DNA of 64,000 nt from Gluconobacter oxydans (GTDB taxonomy: Bacteria; Pseudomonadota; Alphaproteobacteria; Acetobacterales; Acetobacteraceae): the NCBI RefSeq assembly GCF_006539685.1, contig NZ_BJNM01000008.1, forward strand, positions 38,180-102,179. The letters run 5' to 3'. This document shows positions 8,955-18,268 of this stretch, in pieces. Numbering within the stretch: the first letter of the stretch is position 1; every line of letters starts with the position of its first letter. The notes beneath the pieces are model-generated. The model saw only the letters and a list, made by a program, of their open reading frames with translations. It ran no database searches and was not told the DNA's origin. The translations under genes were made by a program, and so were the position numbers.

Positions 8955-9947
8955 ATGAGCCGTATCCTGCTGAAAGCTGGCATCCTGCTGCTGGCAGGAT
9001 GCACAGCACTGTCGTCCGCTTCTGCCGCAACCCTGCGAACAAACGTCAATGTCGATCATCCGCGCGTGCGCCTGTCCGACCTGTTCGCCGATCTGGGCAA
9101 GGGACAGGATACCGAGATTGGCGATGCCCCGGCACTGGGCGCCAGCTATGTGGTCGGTGGTCCGCAGCTGACAGCCATCGCCGCGCAGTTCGGCGTGGAC
9201 TGGCCCGATGCTTCTCCGCTGGTTTCTGTGACCGTGACGCATGCGGCGCGCATGATCACGGTTGATGATGTGCTTCCCGTCATCCGGCAAGGTCTGGAGC
9301 TTCCGTCCGAGGCCCGGGTTGAGGTAGCCCTGACCGGGTTCAAGCCTGTTGCGGTTCCCGTTGCGGATCAGGCGGCACCGACGATCCTGCATATTGATCG
9401 TCCCCCCCATGGCAGCGAGCATTTCACCGCGCGCCTTGAAGTCGCGTCTGCAAGCGGCGGACAGGGGACGGCTTTCAATGTGAGCGGAACGGCGACCATG
9501 GAAGTCCGGGCCGTGACCCTGCGTCACGCCATGCATCTGGGACAGCCCATTCTGCCAGAAGACGTCACCATGACCTTTGTTCGCATCGGTCTGATTCCGG
9601 ACGATGCGCTTCAGTCTCCCGAGGACGCTGTCGGTCTTGAGGCACGGGGTGTGCTCGCCGCCGGTCAGGTCCTCAGCGTGTCCGAACTCGCGCATCCGCA
9701 GCTCGTGCATCGCGGATCGCCGGTTGTCGCGACATTTTCCGGCCCGAGCCTCCACCTGACCGTGTCAGGAACCGTTCTCGAAGCGGGCGGCAAAGGCGAC
9801 ACCGTGCACGTCTACAATGCCAGCAGCCGCATGGTCCTGACAGGGCGTGTCGTGGACCGGACGGAAGTGGAAGTCATCCCCGGCATCATGCCGCTTTCCG
9901 CCGACAACCGGACGCATCAGCAGACAACGTCCCTGCCGTCCCTCTGA
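8955..9947 (+). CDS. flgA: flagellar P-ring assembly chaperone FlgA
   Basis: This 330-residue protein begins with a Sec-type signal peptide, MSRILLKAGILLLAGCTALSS. The cysteine in LLAGC resembles a lipobox, although FlgA is normally a soluble periplasmic protein. The C-terminal part is SAF-like, with HAMHLGQPILPEDV and ARGVLAAGQVLSVSEL, which is typical of FlgA, the chaperone for P-ring (FlgI) assembly. It is longer than enterobacterial FlgA (about 220), as alphaproteobacterial forms often are. In many alphaproteobacteria flgH follows directly. Here the next gene is convergent and unrelated, so flgH must lie elsewhere. Confidence 0.9.
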   Translation: MSRILLKAGILLLAGCTALSSASAATLRTNVNVDHPRVRLSDLFADLGKGQDTEIGDAPALGASYVVGGPQLTAIAAQFGVDWPDASPLVSVTVTHAARMITVDDVLPVIRQGLELPSEARVEVALTGFKPVAVPVADQAAPTILHIDRPPHGSEHFTARLEVASASGGQGTAFNVSGTATMEVRAVTLRHAMHLGQPILPEDVTMTFVRIGLIPDDALQSPEDAVGLEARGVLAAGQVLSVSELAHPQLVHRGSPVVATFSGPSLHLTVSGTVLEAGGKGDTVHVYNASSRMVLTGRVVDRTEVEVIPGIMPLSADNRTHQQTTSLPSL

Positions 9948-9980
9948 GTCTGTCCACCGCGTAAATGGACAGGCCCGGGT

Positions 9981-12900
9981 TCAGACCTGTCTGGCGGAGG
10001 GTTCGGTGCCGCTGTGCCGACGCACCAGGCCGAGCAGCCAGTAGCAGAGACGTTTGCTTCTCATGCCGATGGCATCCATCCACAGATAGACGATCGGCGT
10101 GGTGTACAGCGTGAGAAGCTGGCTGACGACCATGCCGCCAAGGATCGAAACACCCAGCGGTCGGCGCATTTCCGCGCCATATCCGTTGCTGATGATGAGC
10201 GGAACCGCGCCCAGCGCGGCGGCGAGGGACGTCATCAGGATGGGGCGGAAGCGCGTGATGGATGCCTTGAAGATGGCATCTTTCGGGGACAGTTTCTCGA
10301 TCCGTTCAGCGTGGATCGCAAAATCGATGACGAGAATGGCGTTTTTCTTGACGATACCCGTCAGCAGGATGATGCCGATCATGGCGATGATGCTGAAGGA
10401 CTCTCCCGCGATCCACAGCCCCAGAACCGCGCCGATACCAGCAGACGGCAGGGTAGAAAGGATCGTGATGGGATGGATCAGGCTCTCATAGAGAATACCC
10501 AGCACGATATACATCACGGCAATCGCGGCCAGGAACGCCAAGCCGCCGTTGATCATGAGCTTGCGGGTATCGCCGGCCGTCCCGGTGAAATCACCCAGAA
10601 CACCATCGGGGGCATGGGTGGTCTGCATGGTCTGTTTGATCAGATCGACCGCATCATTATAGCTCACGCCGGTCGCCAGATCGAAGGAGATATTGGCGGA
10701 ATAATAGCTGCCGCGATGGGTGATATCGAGGGGCTGCGGCTTCCACAGGACGGAAGCCACGTTGGTCAGCGGGATCATGGTTTCGGTCGAAGACGAGACA
10801 GCGGAACCGTTGGAGGAATTGCCCGAAATCTGGTTGGCCAGCGAGTTCTGGATGGAGGCCGTGGCCAGGGACGTGAAGCTGTTGGCGGACGTGCTCGCAT
10901 CACTGCGGACCCGGATCAGGTTGGAGGCCACGCCACCGGCCGCCGTGCCCGCGGCTGTGGAAATCCACACCTGCCGGAGCATTTCGGGGTCCATGCGGTA
11001 TTGCTGCGCCAGCACCATGACGACGCGATGCTCGGTCGTGGGCAGGTGGATCGTGGAAACGATGGCCTGACCGTACGAATCATACAGCACGTTCTGGATC
11101 AGCTGCGGCGTGATGCCATAGCGCGCTTCCGTGTCGCGGTGGACGGTGATGTAGGCCGCAACCGACTGTCCCTCGGTCGTGGAAGACACGTTGACCAGCT
11201 TGCCCGAGGCGCGCAGAGCGCTCAGCAGGGTCGGGAGATATCCGAACAGGTCGGCGACGTTGTCTCCCCGCAGGACGTAACGGTAGCTGCCGGTATTCTT
11301 GGAGCTGCTGCCGCCCTGGCTGCTGCCGCCAACGCTCCAGAACGAGATGTCGGCCCCTGGCTCATCGGGCAGGCGTTTGCGGATACGGTCCAGAATGACC
11401 TCGGCTGACGCGCGCTCCTCCTTTTCCTTCAGATGGATGTAGAGCTCGCCGCTGTTCTTGTCGTCGCTGAAGATGGTTGTCGAGGTGACATCCGGGTCCG
11501 TCTGGGTAATGGCGCCGACTTCCCGCAGCCGCCGGTCGATTTCCTGGAACGACATGGTGGCGTCGCCCTTGATGCGTCCTGCCAGCAGCGACATGTCCTG
11601 GGAGGGGATGAATTCCTTGGGCATCAGCACGACCGATCCCACCAGCACGACAAAGCTGAGTGGCAGGGTCAGACCCATCAGGACCGGATGGCGCAGGCAC
11701 CAGTGCATGGACCGCCCATACTGTTTCAGCGTCCAGTCCAGCGAGGTTTCCGTGACGAAGGCGATGTGGCCGAGAATGCCTTTCCGGGATTCCTCGCCGT
11801 GGTCGATTTCCAGCAGATGCGCGCACATCATCGGCGTCAGCGTCAGAGAGAGCCACATCGAGATCACGATGGCGGAAATCATCGTCATGCAGAACTCGAA
11901 CATGATCGAGCCAGCGCTGCCGGGCAGGAACAGCAGCGGGATGAACACCGCGACCAGAGAGGCGCTGATGGACAGGACCGTGAAGCCGATTTCCGAAGCG
12001 CCGATCAGGCTGGCCTCGTAGCGGTCTTTCCCCTCTTCCATGTGGCGGGCGATGTTTTCCAGCACGACGATGGCGTCATCGACCACGAAGCCCACCGCGA
12101 TGGTCAGGGACATGAGCGACAGGACGTCGAGCGTGAAGTTGAACGCGGCCATGGCGGCCAGTGTGCCGGACAGGGCGATGGGGACCGTGATGGCCGGGAT
12201 GAGCGTCGTGATCATCTTGCGGAAGAACAGCAGGATCACGAGCACGACCAGCACGACGGACAGGACCAGCGTCAGCCGCGCATCCGCCAGCGAGGCCCGG
12301 ATGGAGCGGGACGTATCGAGGCCCACGACCAGATTGACGTCCGCCGGCAGGGCATCGCGCAGATGCGTCAGGTTGGCGTTGATGCCGTCCACGATGGCCA
12401 CGGTGTTGGCGTGGGGCTGGGCGGTCACGACCAGGGTGACGGCGCGATGTCCGTTGATGTAGCTGGTCTGATAAACGTCCTGGACGCTGTCGCTGATGGT
12501 GGCGATGTCGCTCAGCCGGACGGGGTAGAAGTTGTTGCGATAGCCGACGATCAGGTCCCGGTACTGGGACGCGTTGATGGCCTGGTCGTTGGTGGACAGC
12601 ATCATCCGCTGGCCATTGCTGTCGATGAAGCCCTTGGGCGTGAAGGCATTGGCTGAAGCAAGGGCGGTGCGCACGTCCTCGAAACCGATGCCCCATTTGT
12701 AGAGTGGGCCGGGATTGAGCTCGACACGGACGGCAGGATTCGTTGACCCCACGACTTCCACACGGCCCACGCCCTTGACCTCGGCCAGGAGCGGTTTGAT
12801 GCGAATATTGGCGATGTCGTAGAGTTCGGCCTGCGTTTTCTGATCGCCGGTGAGGCTCATCAGATAGACCGGGAAACCGCTGCCATCCATCTTGAAGGCC

Positions 12901-13286
12901 TGCGGATCGGCATCCATCGTCCCTGTCGGCAGGTCGGCTCTTGCGGCGCGCAGGGCGGCCTGTGTGTCGCGCAGGGCGCCGTCGATGTTTCGCGATGACG
13001 AGAACTCAAGGAAAATCTGGGCCTGTCCGGCGTTGGTGTCGGATTCGATGCTTTCCAGATCGGCGATGGAGCCGAGCCTGCGCTCCAGAGGCGTGGTGAC
13101 GGATGTTGCCATCTGCTGCGGATCCGCGCCCGGCTGGGTCGCCACGACCATGATGGCGGTCGTGGTCATGTCCGGCATCGTGGCTACGGGCAGGAGGGGG
13201 TAACAGATGAACCCCGCCATGAAGATGGCAATGGACATCAGTGTCGTCGCGACCGGACGGTCTATGAACAGGCGGCAGAAATTCAT
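9981..13286 (-). CDS. RND multidrug efflux inner-membrane transporter
   Basis: The 1101-residue protein is a full-length RND (HAE1, MdtB/MdtC-like) pump subunit with 12 predicted membrane helices, two large periplasmic loops and the intramembrane proton-relay region AVGFVVDDAIVVLENIARH. It is longer than typical AcrB/MdtC (about 1030-1050). The extra length includes Ser/Gly/Asn-rich insertions in the second periplasmic region (GGSSQGGSSSKNTG near 660 and SGNSSNGSAVSSSTE near 820). No membrane-fusion or outer-membrane partner gene is adjacent, so it must work with partners encoded elsewhere. The ATG at 13286 gives the standard N terminus MNFCRLFIDRPVATTL. It is convergent with flgA. Confidence 0.93.
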   Translation of the reverse strand: MNFCRLFIDRPVATTLMSIAIFMAGFICYPLLPVATMPDMTTTAIMVVATQPGADPQQMATSVTTPLERRLGSIADLESIESDTNAGQAQIFLEFSSSRNIDGALRDTQAALRAARADLPTGTMDADPQAFKMDGSGFPVYLMSLTGDQKTQAELYDIANIRIKPLLAEVKGVGRVEVVGSTNPAVRVELNPGPLYKWGIGFEDVRTALASANAFTPKGFIDSNGQRMMLSTNDQAINASQYRDLIVGYRNNFYPVRLSDIATISDSVQDVYQTSYINGHRAVTLVVTAQPHANTVAIVDGINANLTHLRDALPADVNLVVGLDTSRSIRASLADARLTLVLSVVLVVLVILLFFRKMITTLIPAITVPIALSGTLAAMAAFNFTLDVLSLMSLTIAVGFVVDDAIVVLENIARHMEEGKDRYEASLIGASEIGFTVLSISASLVAVFIPLLFLPGSAGSIMFEFCMTMISAIVISMWLSLTLTPMMCAHLLEIDHGEESRKGILGHIAFVTETSLDWTLKQYGRSMHWCLRHPVLMGLTLPLSFVVLVGSVVLMPKEFIPSQDMSLLAGRIKGDATMSFQEIDRRLREVGAITQTDPDVTSTTIFSDDKNSGELYIHLKEKEERASAEVILDRIRKRLPDEPGADISFWSVGGSSQGGSSSKNTGSYRYVLRGDNVADLFGYLPTLLSALRASGKLVNVSSTTEGQSVAAYITVHRDTEARYGITPQLIQNVLYDSYGQAIVSTIHLPTTEHRVVMVLAQQYRMDPEMLRQVWISTAAGTAAGGVASNLIRVRSDASTSANSFTSLATASIQNSLANQISGNSSNGSAVSSSTETMIPLTNVASVLWKPQPLDITHRGSYYSANISFDLATGVSYNDAVDLIKQTMQTTHAPDGVLGDFTGTAGDTRKLMINGGLAFLAAIAVMYIVLGILYESLIHPITILSTLPSAGIGAVLGLWIAGESFSIIAMIGIILLTGIVKKNAILVIDFAIHAERIEKLSPKDAIFKASITRFRPILMTSLAAALGAVPLIISNGYGAEMRRPLGVSILGGMVVSQLLTLYTTPIVYLWMDAIGMRSKRLCYWLLGLVRRHSGTEPSARQV

Positions 13287-13366
13287 GCGGCCAGTTTATC
13301 CACAAAACCGCGCCGGGGGTCATTACTGATAGGACACAAAATGTCAGTTATCCGCCGTGCAGGGAG

Positions 13367-14170
13367 TCAGAAATCGGGCATTCCCGCCGGCTGGGCGGAG
13401 GGCTGGGTCATATAATACCGCTCGGCCAGACGGGGCGGCAGCAGGTCCATCAGTCGGGAGCCCATGACCAGCCAGGACGGGAAGATCACCCGTCGCGTCT
13501 GGCGCAGCGTACCGCGCAGGATCCGGCGGACGGCCTCTTCCGTGGATACCAGGCCCGGCATTGGAAAACGGTTCTGCTTCACCATGGCCGTATCGACAAA
13601 TCCACAGCACACGCTGGTCAGGCTGATGCCAAAGCGCTGCAGATGGACCGCATTGGCCACGATGAATCGGTCCAGCGCGGCCTTGGACGCGGAATAGGAG
13701 GGTGTTCCGGGATAGCAGACGAAGCCCGCGACGGACGCCATCACGCAGATCCGGCCCCGAAGGTTTTCGCCATTCCGCTGCTGCCTGCGCATGGCCTGCA
13801 CCACCGGAAAGAACGTGTTGAGCGTTCCAGTCAGGTTGGTGTCGAGCATTTCCCACACGCGCTCTTCACGCTCCAGCACCAGACCGTCATCGGCCTCGGG
13901 CGGCAGGCCGCCCGTGATGCCTGCGCAGAGAAACGCCATGTCGAGCCTCTCGCCGGAAGCGGTGGCGATCCACTCCGCCATGCCCTGCCGGTTCCGCGTA
14001 TCCAGCACGGTGGGGACTGCTCTGGCGCCCTGTTCATCGCATTGCCGGGCCGTTTCCATCAGGCCGTCTGCCGCATGATCGCATAGTTGCAGGGAAACGC
14101 CGGGGCGGGCCAGTTTCAGGGCAAGACCGCGTCCGATGCCGGATGCGGCCCCTGTAATCAGGATATTCAT
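13367..14170 (-). CDS. short-chain dehydrogenase/reductase
   Basis: This is a classical SDR of 267 residues. The N-terminal nucleotide motif TGAASGIG is at residues 6-13, an acidic residue follows the second strand (LCDHAADG), NAG is replaced by CAGI, and the active-site Ser-Tyr-Lys set is visible in VMASVAGF...YSASKAAL. The C terminus carries a somewhat hydrophobic SWLVMGSRLMDLLPPRLAERYY segment, which may be membrane-associated as in several lipid-active SDRs. The substrate cannot be assigned. It lies 80 bases upstream of the RND gene on the same strand and may share its transcript. Confidence 0.88.
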   Translation of the reverse strand: MNILITGAASGIGRGLALKLARPGVSLQLCDHAADGLMETARQCDEQGARAVPTVLDTRNRQGMAEWIATASGERLDMAFLCAGITGGLPPEADDGLVLEREERVWEMLDTNLTGTLNTFFPVVQAMRRQQRNGENLRGRICVMASVAGFVCYPGTPSYSASKAALDRFIVANAVHLQRFGISLTSVCCGFVDTAMVKQNRFPMPGLVSTEEAVRRILRGTLRQTRRVIFPSWLVMGSRLMDLLPPRLAERYYMTQPSAQPAGMPDF

Positions 14171-14250
14171 CCGGCAGAGTCTAACAGAGTGTTTCCGGGA
14201 TGCGACCCCCGCCGGGGTGAAAACATCTCCTGCTCCTGTGCCTGGTCTGG

Positions 14251-15456
14251 TTAATTGCAGTCCGAACGGGGCTTCGTGCCTTGCAGAAGCTGCCCGGCAA
14301 AGCTGTGGGCCTCCGTAATCATGGCGGCGAGGGTGCCGTTATGGCTGGCGTCATGAATCCGGTGTGTCACGGCGGTTCCGGCGGAGCAGAGACGGGTGAC
14401 GAGACGCTTCTGCTGGCTGGTGGAGGTGTGCAGATCCTGCGCGCCGGACTCGATGAGCACGGGCGAGGGCAGGGAGAAGCCGGGATATTTCGCCCAGTCG
14501 AAAACCGGCGCCAGCACACGGTCCGCTTCAGGTTCGAGCAGAGTTGCGGGCGTCAAACCGGAGCGTTTGGTGATCGGGAAGAAATCCGAGGCACACATGG
14601 ATCCGGCCTCATGCAGAAGGCGCTGTCCCCGCGGCGTGAAGGCCTCGTTGATATCCGTGGACGGATCGGCTTCGACCAGCGATTGTCCGAGTGTCAGCAG
14701 TTCCGGCACGGCGGGCGAGAAGCTGCGCGGGTTGGCGGAATGCAGAAGCTCCTGCACTGTCTGCTCGTCAAGATAGGGAGGGGCAGCGGCGATTGTGCCC
14801 AAAATCCGCAGATGGGGCGCATAGGTCGAGGCCATGGCAGCAGCGGCGAGGACTGCCTGACCGCCCTGTGCATGACCGTTCAGAACCACGTTCTCCGACA
14901 GATCCGGCAGGCGCTCGCGGGCGGCGCGGACGGAATCGAGCACGCTCATGCCTTCCGAGCGTGCATTCAGCAGAAGAGGCGCGCCCGGCTCGCCCATGCC
15001 GGGATAATCGGTCGCGACGATCGCAAAGCCCTGACGCAGCCAGCCGTCATAGAAATGCGCCTGCACGGTGCCGATCCCCATGACGGACGGCGCGCAGGTC
15101 AGGTGCAGGCCGCTTTCCCCATGCGCCCAGGCCAGAACCGGCCAGCCGCCCGCCGGGGCACGACCGCGTGGCACCAGAACCTGAGCGGAGACGCGGACGA
15201 GCTGCTGCGGATTGCGCGCATCCGTACTGCGATAGGTCAGGCGATAGACCGACGCCGGCTCATGGGACGGCACGGAGTCCAGCCGGATGGCCTGACCGGC
15301 CGAAACTGGTGCACTGACCGACCAGTTGTCGCCATCGTCATCCGAGGCGCAGCCGGACAGGGCGGCTCCCGCTGTCAGCAGCATCAGAAGCGATGCGAGG
15401 GCGGTCAGTCCGGCAAGGCGGCGCTCCGGTTTGCGGCGAAAAGAGCAGTACGGCAT
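14251..15456 (-). CDS. lipase-like alpha/beta-hydrolase lipoprotein lacking the nucleophile Ser
   Basis: The 401-residue protein begins with a lipoprotein signal ending in LSGC (Cys36), so it is probably anchored in the outer membrane or periplasm. The body resembles the secretory lipase family (LIP, alpha/beta hydrolase), with AHGESG near 111, YPGMGEPGAP near 151, a candidate acid in SGAQDLHTS and a candidate His in HDASHNGTLA. At the nucleophile elbow the sequence reads GHAQGGQA (residues 194-201), where active relatives have GHSQGG or GYSQGG. The codon is GCA, one base from TCA. The protein may be a non-catalytic homologue, or another residue may substitute. All other fold elements look intact and the gene has no frameshift. 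Confidence 0.8.
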   Translation of the reverse strand: MPYCSFRRKPERRLAGLTALASLLMLLTAGAALSGCASDDDGDNWSVSAPVSAGQAIRLDSVPSHEPASVYRLTYRSTDARNPQQLVRVSAQVLVPRGRAPAGGWPVLAWAHGESGLHLTCAPSVMGIGTVQAHFYDGWLRQGFAIVATDYPGMGEPGAPLLLNARSEGMSVLDSVRAARERLPDLSENVVLNGHAQGGQAVLAAAAMASTYAPHLRILGTIAAAPPYLDEQTVQELLHSANPRSFSPAVPELLTLGQSLVEADPSTDINEAFTPRGQRLLHEAGSMCASDFFPITKRSGLTPATLLEPEADRVLAPVFDWAKYPGFSLPSPVLIESGAQDLHTSTSQQKRLVTRLCSAGTAVTHRIHDASHNGTLAAMITEAHSFAGQLLQGTKPRSDCN

Positions 15457-15638
15457 GAGAGGTCTGTCTCCGACGGGGAGCGTCTCTCATAGCAGCGCTC
15501 TGCGTCCTGTGGGAGCGGCCATGTCCTGTTCCGGAACGGGGGTGGACTTGGAGAGCCGTCCATCCGGCGCTACAGAGAAGACCTCTGACGCGCCGGTCTG
15601 ACATGATCGGATCTGATACAAACGAGGATAGCCCTGCC

Positions 15639-15890
15639 ATGACCGACACCATTCCCGATCGTCTCTCCGCCAGCCCGGACAGCCCGTATTACAACGAAGA
15701 GCTGCTCTCGCGCGGCATCGGTGTCCGTTTCAAGGGCGAAGAGCGCACGACCGTTGAGGAATACTGCATCAGCGAAGGCTGGGTCCGTCTGGCCGTCGGC
15801 AAGACGCTGGATCGCCGCGGCCGTCCGATGACGATCAAGGTTACGGGACCGGTCGAGGTCTGGATCAAGGACTCCGAAGAAGACGCATGA
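15639..15890 (+). CDS. DUF3297 family protein
   Basis: This 83-residue protein closely follows the DUF3297 pattern, including PDRLSASPDSPYYNEELL, RGIGVRFKG, VEEYCISEGWVRL and LDRRGRPMTIKVTG. The family is widespread in proteobacteria and has no established function that I can name. It is small, soluble and strand-rich. The ATG at 15639 is chosen because the homologous region starts there; GAGG lies 11 bases before it. Its stop overlaps the start of the following nucleoside hydrolase (ATGA), so the two are translationally coupled. Confidence 0.88.
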   Translation: MTDTIPDRLSASPDSPYYNEELLSRGIGVRFKGEERTTVEEYCISEGWVRLAVGKTLDRRGRPMTIKVTGPVEVWIKDSEEDA

Positions 15891-16855
15891 TGACACAGGC
15901 CGGCTCCGCACCGATCGCACCCCGCCGCATCGTCATCGACACCGATCCGGGTCAGGACGACGCGGTTGCCATCCTGCTGGCGCTGGCCTCGCCGGAACTG
16001 ACGGTCGAGGCCATCACGACCGTTGCCGGCAATGTGCCCGTTGCCCTGACGACGAAGAATGCCTGCGCCCTGCTCGAACTGGCAGGCCGTACCGACATTC
16101 CTGTTTTTGCAGGCGCGGCACGTCCCCTGCACCGCGCGCCCATCAGCGCCGAGCACGTCCATGGTGAAACGGGCATGGCCGGCGCCGATCTTCCGGAACC
16201 GACGCTGCGCCCACAGGCGATTGATGCCGCGACTTGGCTCGTGGACCTGCTGCGTCGTGAACCCGAGGGCGCGATCACGCTCGTCTGCCTCGGCCCGATG
16301 ACCAATCTGGCTCTGGCTTTGACCCACGCGCCCGATATCGCGTCCCGGATCGCGGGAGTCGTGGCTATGGGCGGGGCGCAGCGCGAAGGCGGCAACATCA
16401 CGCCGACCGCAGAATTCAATTTTTTCGTGGACCCGCACGCCGCCCGGATCGTCATGCATTCCGGCATCCCCATCACGCTCCTGCCGCTGGACGTGACGCA
16501 TCGCGCCATCGCCACACCGGCCCGTCTGGCGCTGATCGCCGCGGTCGGCACGCCGGTGACGGACATGGTGGTGCGGATGCTGGGCGCGGAAGACCGCTTC
16601 GAGAAGCTGAAATACGGCTGGGAAGGCGGTGCGCTGCATGATCCGCTCACCATCGGCTTCCTTCTGTGGCCCGAGCTTTTCTCTGGGCGGGACTGCAATG
16701 TGGAAATCGAGGTCGACGCGCCTTTGTGTGTGGGTCAGAGTGTTGTTGACCTGTGGAACGTAACCGATCGCGTTCCGAACGCGTTATGGATCAATGACGT
16801 TGATTCAGACGCCTTCTATTCCCTTCTGACGGAAAGACTTGCCCTTCTGGACTAG
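15887..16855 (+). CDS. inosine-uridine-preferring nucleoside hydrolase family protein
   Basis: The protein has 322 residues and carries the N-terminal signature DTDPGQDDA (residues 18-26), whose aspartates bind the catalytic calcium. Other family segments are VAGNVPV near 47, GPMTNLALAL near 140, MGGA near 163, NFFVDPHAA and a C-terminal HDPLTIGF containing the conserved His. Enzymes of this family hydrolyse the N-glycosidic bond of purine or pyrimidine ribonucleosides for salvage. Specificity cannot be read from the sequence. The start overlaps the DUF3297 stop, and an ATG three bases later is equally possible. Confidence 0.92.
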   Translation: MMTQAGSAPIAPRRIVIDTDPGQDDAVAILLALASPELTVEAITTVAGNVPVALTTKNACALLELAGRTDIPVFAGAARPLHRAPISAEHVHGETGMAGADLPEPTLRPQAIDAATWLVDLLRREPEGAITLVCLGPMTNLALALTHAPDIASRIAGVVAMGGAQREGGNITPTAEFNFFVDPHAARIVMHSGIPITLLPLDVTHRAIATPARLALIAAVGTPVTDMVVRMLGAEDRFEKLKYGWEGGALHDPLTIGFLLWPELFSGRDCNVEIEVDAPLCVGQSVVDLWNVTDRVPNALWINDVDSDAFYSLLTERLALLD

Positions 16856-16893
16856 ACTCTTTCCGTCACACAATGACGTTGGAGTAACCGAAC

Positions 16894-18129
16894 ATGGCAG
16901 ACCCGACCCAGCAGGATCGCTTCTCAGTCGTCATCGTTGGTGGCGGTGCCGCCGGCATTACCATTGCAGCCCAGCTCAGGCGCGAGCGTGCCAACCTGTC
17001 GATCGCCATCATCGAGCCGTCCACGACTCATGCTTACCAGCCCGGCTGGACCCTTGTGGGCGCGGGCGTGATGACTCTGCCCGAAACGCTGCGGCAGGAA
17101 GGCGGGCTGATCCCGCGCAATGTCACCTGGCTGCGCGACAGCGTTGAGAGCTTCCAGCCCGAAGCCAATACCGTGACGCTGAAAAGCGGCCGCGTTGTCG
17201 AGTATCGCCGTCTGGTTGTCTGCCCCGGCCTCCAGCTGGACTGGGACAAGATCGAAGGCCTGCCCGAAACGCTGGGCCGCAATGGCGTGACGTCGAACTA
17301 TTCGCGTGAGACGGCCGCCTATACCTGGGAGTGCATCCGTCATCTCGATGGCGGCAAGGCCCTGTTCACACAGCCGCCTATGCCCATCAAATGTGCTGGT
17401 GCGCCGCAGAAGATCGTCTATCTGGCCTGCGATCACTGGCGCCGCGAAGGCTCGCTGCATCGCACGGAAGTCGATTTCTCGCTGGCCGGAAACGCCCTGT
17501 TCGGTGTGCCGTATTTCGTTCCCTCGCTTCAGCGCGAGATCGACTATTACGGCGTGAACCTTCACATGAAGGAAAACCTGATCAAGGTGGATGGTGAGAA
17601 GCGCGAGGCCACGTTCCAGATCGTCGGAACGGATCAGACCGTGGTGCGCCAGTTCGACATGCTGCATGTCGTGCCGCCGCAGAGTGCGCCGGATTTCGTC
17701 AAGAAAAGCCCGCTCGCCAACGACGCCGGCTGGCTGGACGTCGATCCGACCGTCCTGCGTCACAAGACCTATGACAACATCTTCGGGGCCGGTGACGTTC
17801 TGGGCACCAGCAATGCCAAAACGGCCGCTGCTGCCCGCGAACAGGCTCCGGTTGTCGTGGAAAACCTGCTGGCTTCGCTCGATGGCCGCCCGCAGATGGG
17901 CAGCTATGACGGTTATGGCGCCTGCCCGCTGACAGTGTCCTACGGCAAGGTCGTGCTGGCCGAGTTCCTGTATGGCGGCAAGGTTGCGCCGAGCTTTCCG
18001 TATGACCAGCGCAAGCCCAGCCGCTTCGCCTGGTTCCTCAAGACGGAAGTCTTCCCCCGTCTGTACTGGTACGGAATGCTCAAAGGCTACAACATCAAGG
18101 TCAAGCATACGCCTAAAGAGACGAACTGA
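16894..18129 (+). CDS. sqr: sulfide:quinone oxidoreductase, type II-like
   Basis: This 411-residue flavoprotein has an N-terminal FAD site VVIVGGGAAGITIA (12-25) and a second FAD contact, FGAGDVLG, near 298. The segment IKCAGAPQKIVYLACDHW with Cys167 and Cys179, YGACPLTVSYGK with Cys344, and the C-terminal FPYDQRKPSRFAWFLKTE...LYWYGMLKG closely match the type II (mitochondrial SQOR-like) group. It would oxidise sulfide at the inner membrane and pass electrons to ubiquinone, forming persulfide or polysulfide. C-terminal amphipathic helices provide membrane attachment. It has its own ribosome site, stands alone, and is followed by a clear terminator. Confidence 0.9.
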   Translation: MADPTQQDRFSVVIVGGGAAGITIAAQLRRERANLSIAIIEPSTTHAYQPGWTLVGAGVMTLPETLRQEGGLIPRNVTWLRDSVESFQPEANTVTLKSGRVVEYRRLVVCPGLQLDWDKIEGLPETLGRNGVTSNYSRETAAYTWECIRHLDGGKALFTQPPMPIKCAGAPQKIVYLACDHWRREGSLHRTEVDFSLAGNALFGVPYFVPSLQREIDYYGVNLHMKENLIKVDGEKREATFQIVGTDQTVVRQFDMLHVVPPQSAPDFVKKSPLANDAGWLDVDPTVLRHKTYDNIFGAGDVLGTSNAKTAAAAREQAPVVVENLLASLDGRPQMGSYDGYGACPLTVSYGKVVLAEFLYGGKVAPSFPYDQRKPSRFAWFLKTEVFPRLYWYGMLKGYNIKVKHTPKETN

Positions 18130-18160
18130 CCTCTGCCCTTACCGGGAGCTGGAACCGGAG

Positions 18161-18191
18161 ACGGGGCGGATGATAATCCGCCCCGTTTTTT
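18161..18191 (+). terminator. rho-independent terminator of sqr
   Basis: An 11-bp GC-rich stem (ACGGGGCGGAT / ATCCGCCCCGT) with a GATA loop is followed by a run of T residues at 18186-18191. It lies 32 bases after the sqr stop. Confidence 0.92.
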
Positions 18192-18213
18192 GTGCCTGCG
18201 TTTGGGGCGACAG

Positions 18214-18245
18214 ACAAAAAAAGAGGGGCCGAAGCCCCTCTTTTC
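18214..18245 (-). terminator. terminator of the TonB-dependent receptor gene
   Basis: The stem AAGAGGGGC / GCCCCTCTT with a CGAA loop is flanked by an A-run on the left (18216-18222), which becomes a U-run on the minus strand. T residues on the right let it also act on the plus strand. It lies 24 bases after the receptor stop. Confidence 0.88.
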
Positions 18246-18268
18246 CAGTGTTCCGCCTGATCGAAGGA

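Noticed and set aside
9950..9972. A CTGTCCA/TGGACAG hairpin between flgA and the RND gene
   Set aside because: It is a seven-base stem with a nine-base loop and no U-run, so it is too weak to call a terminator.
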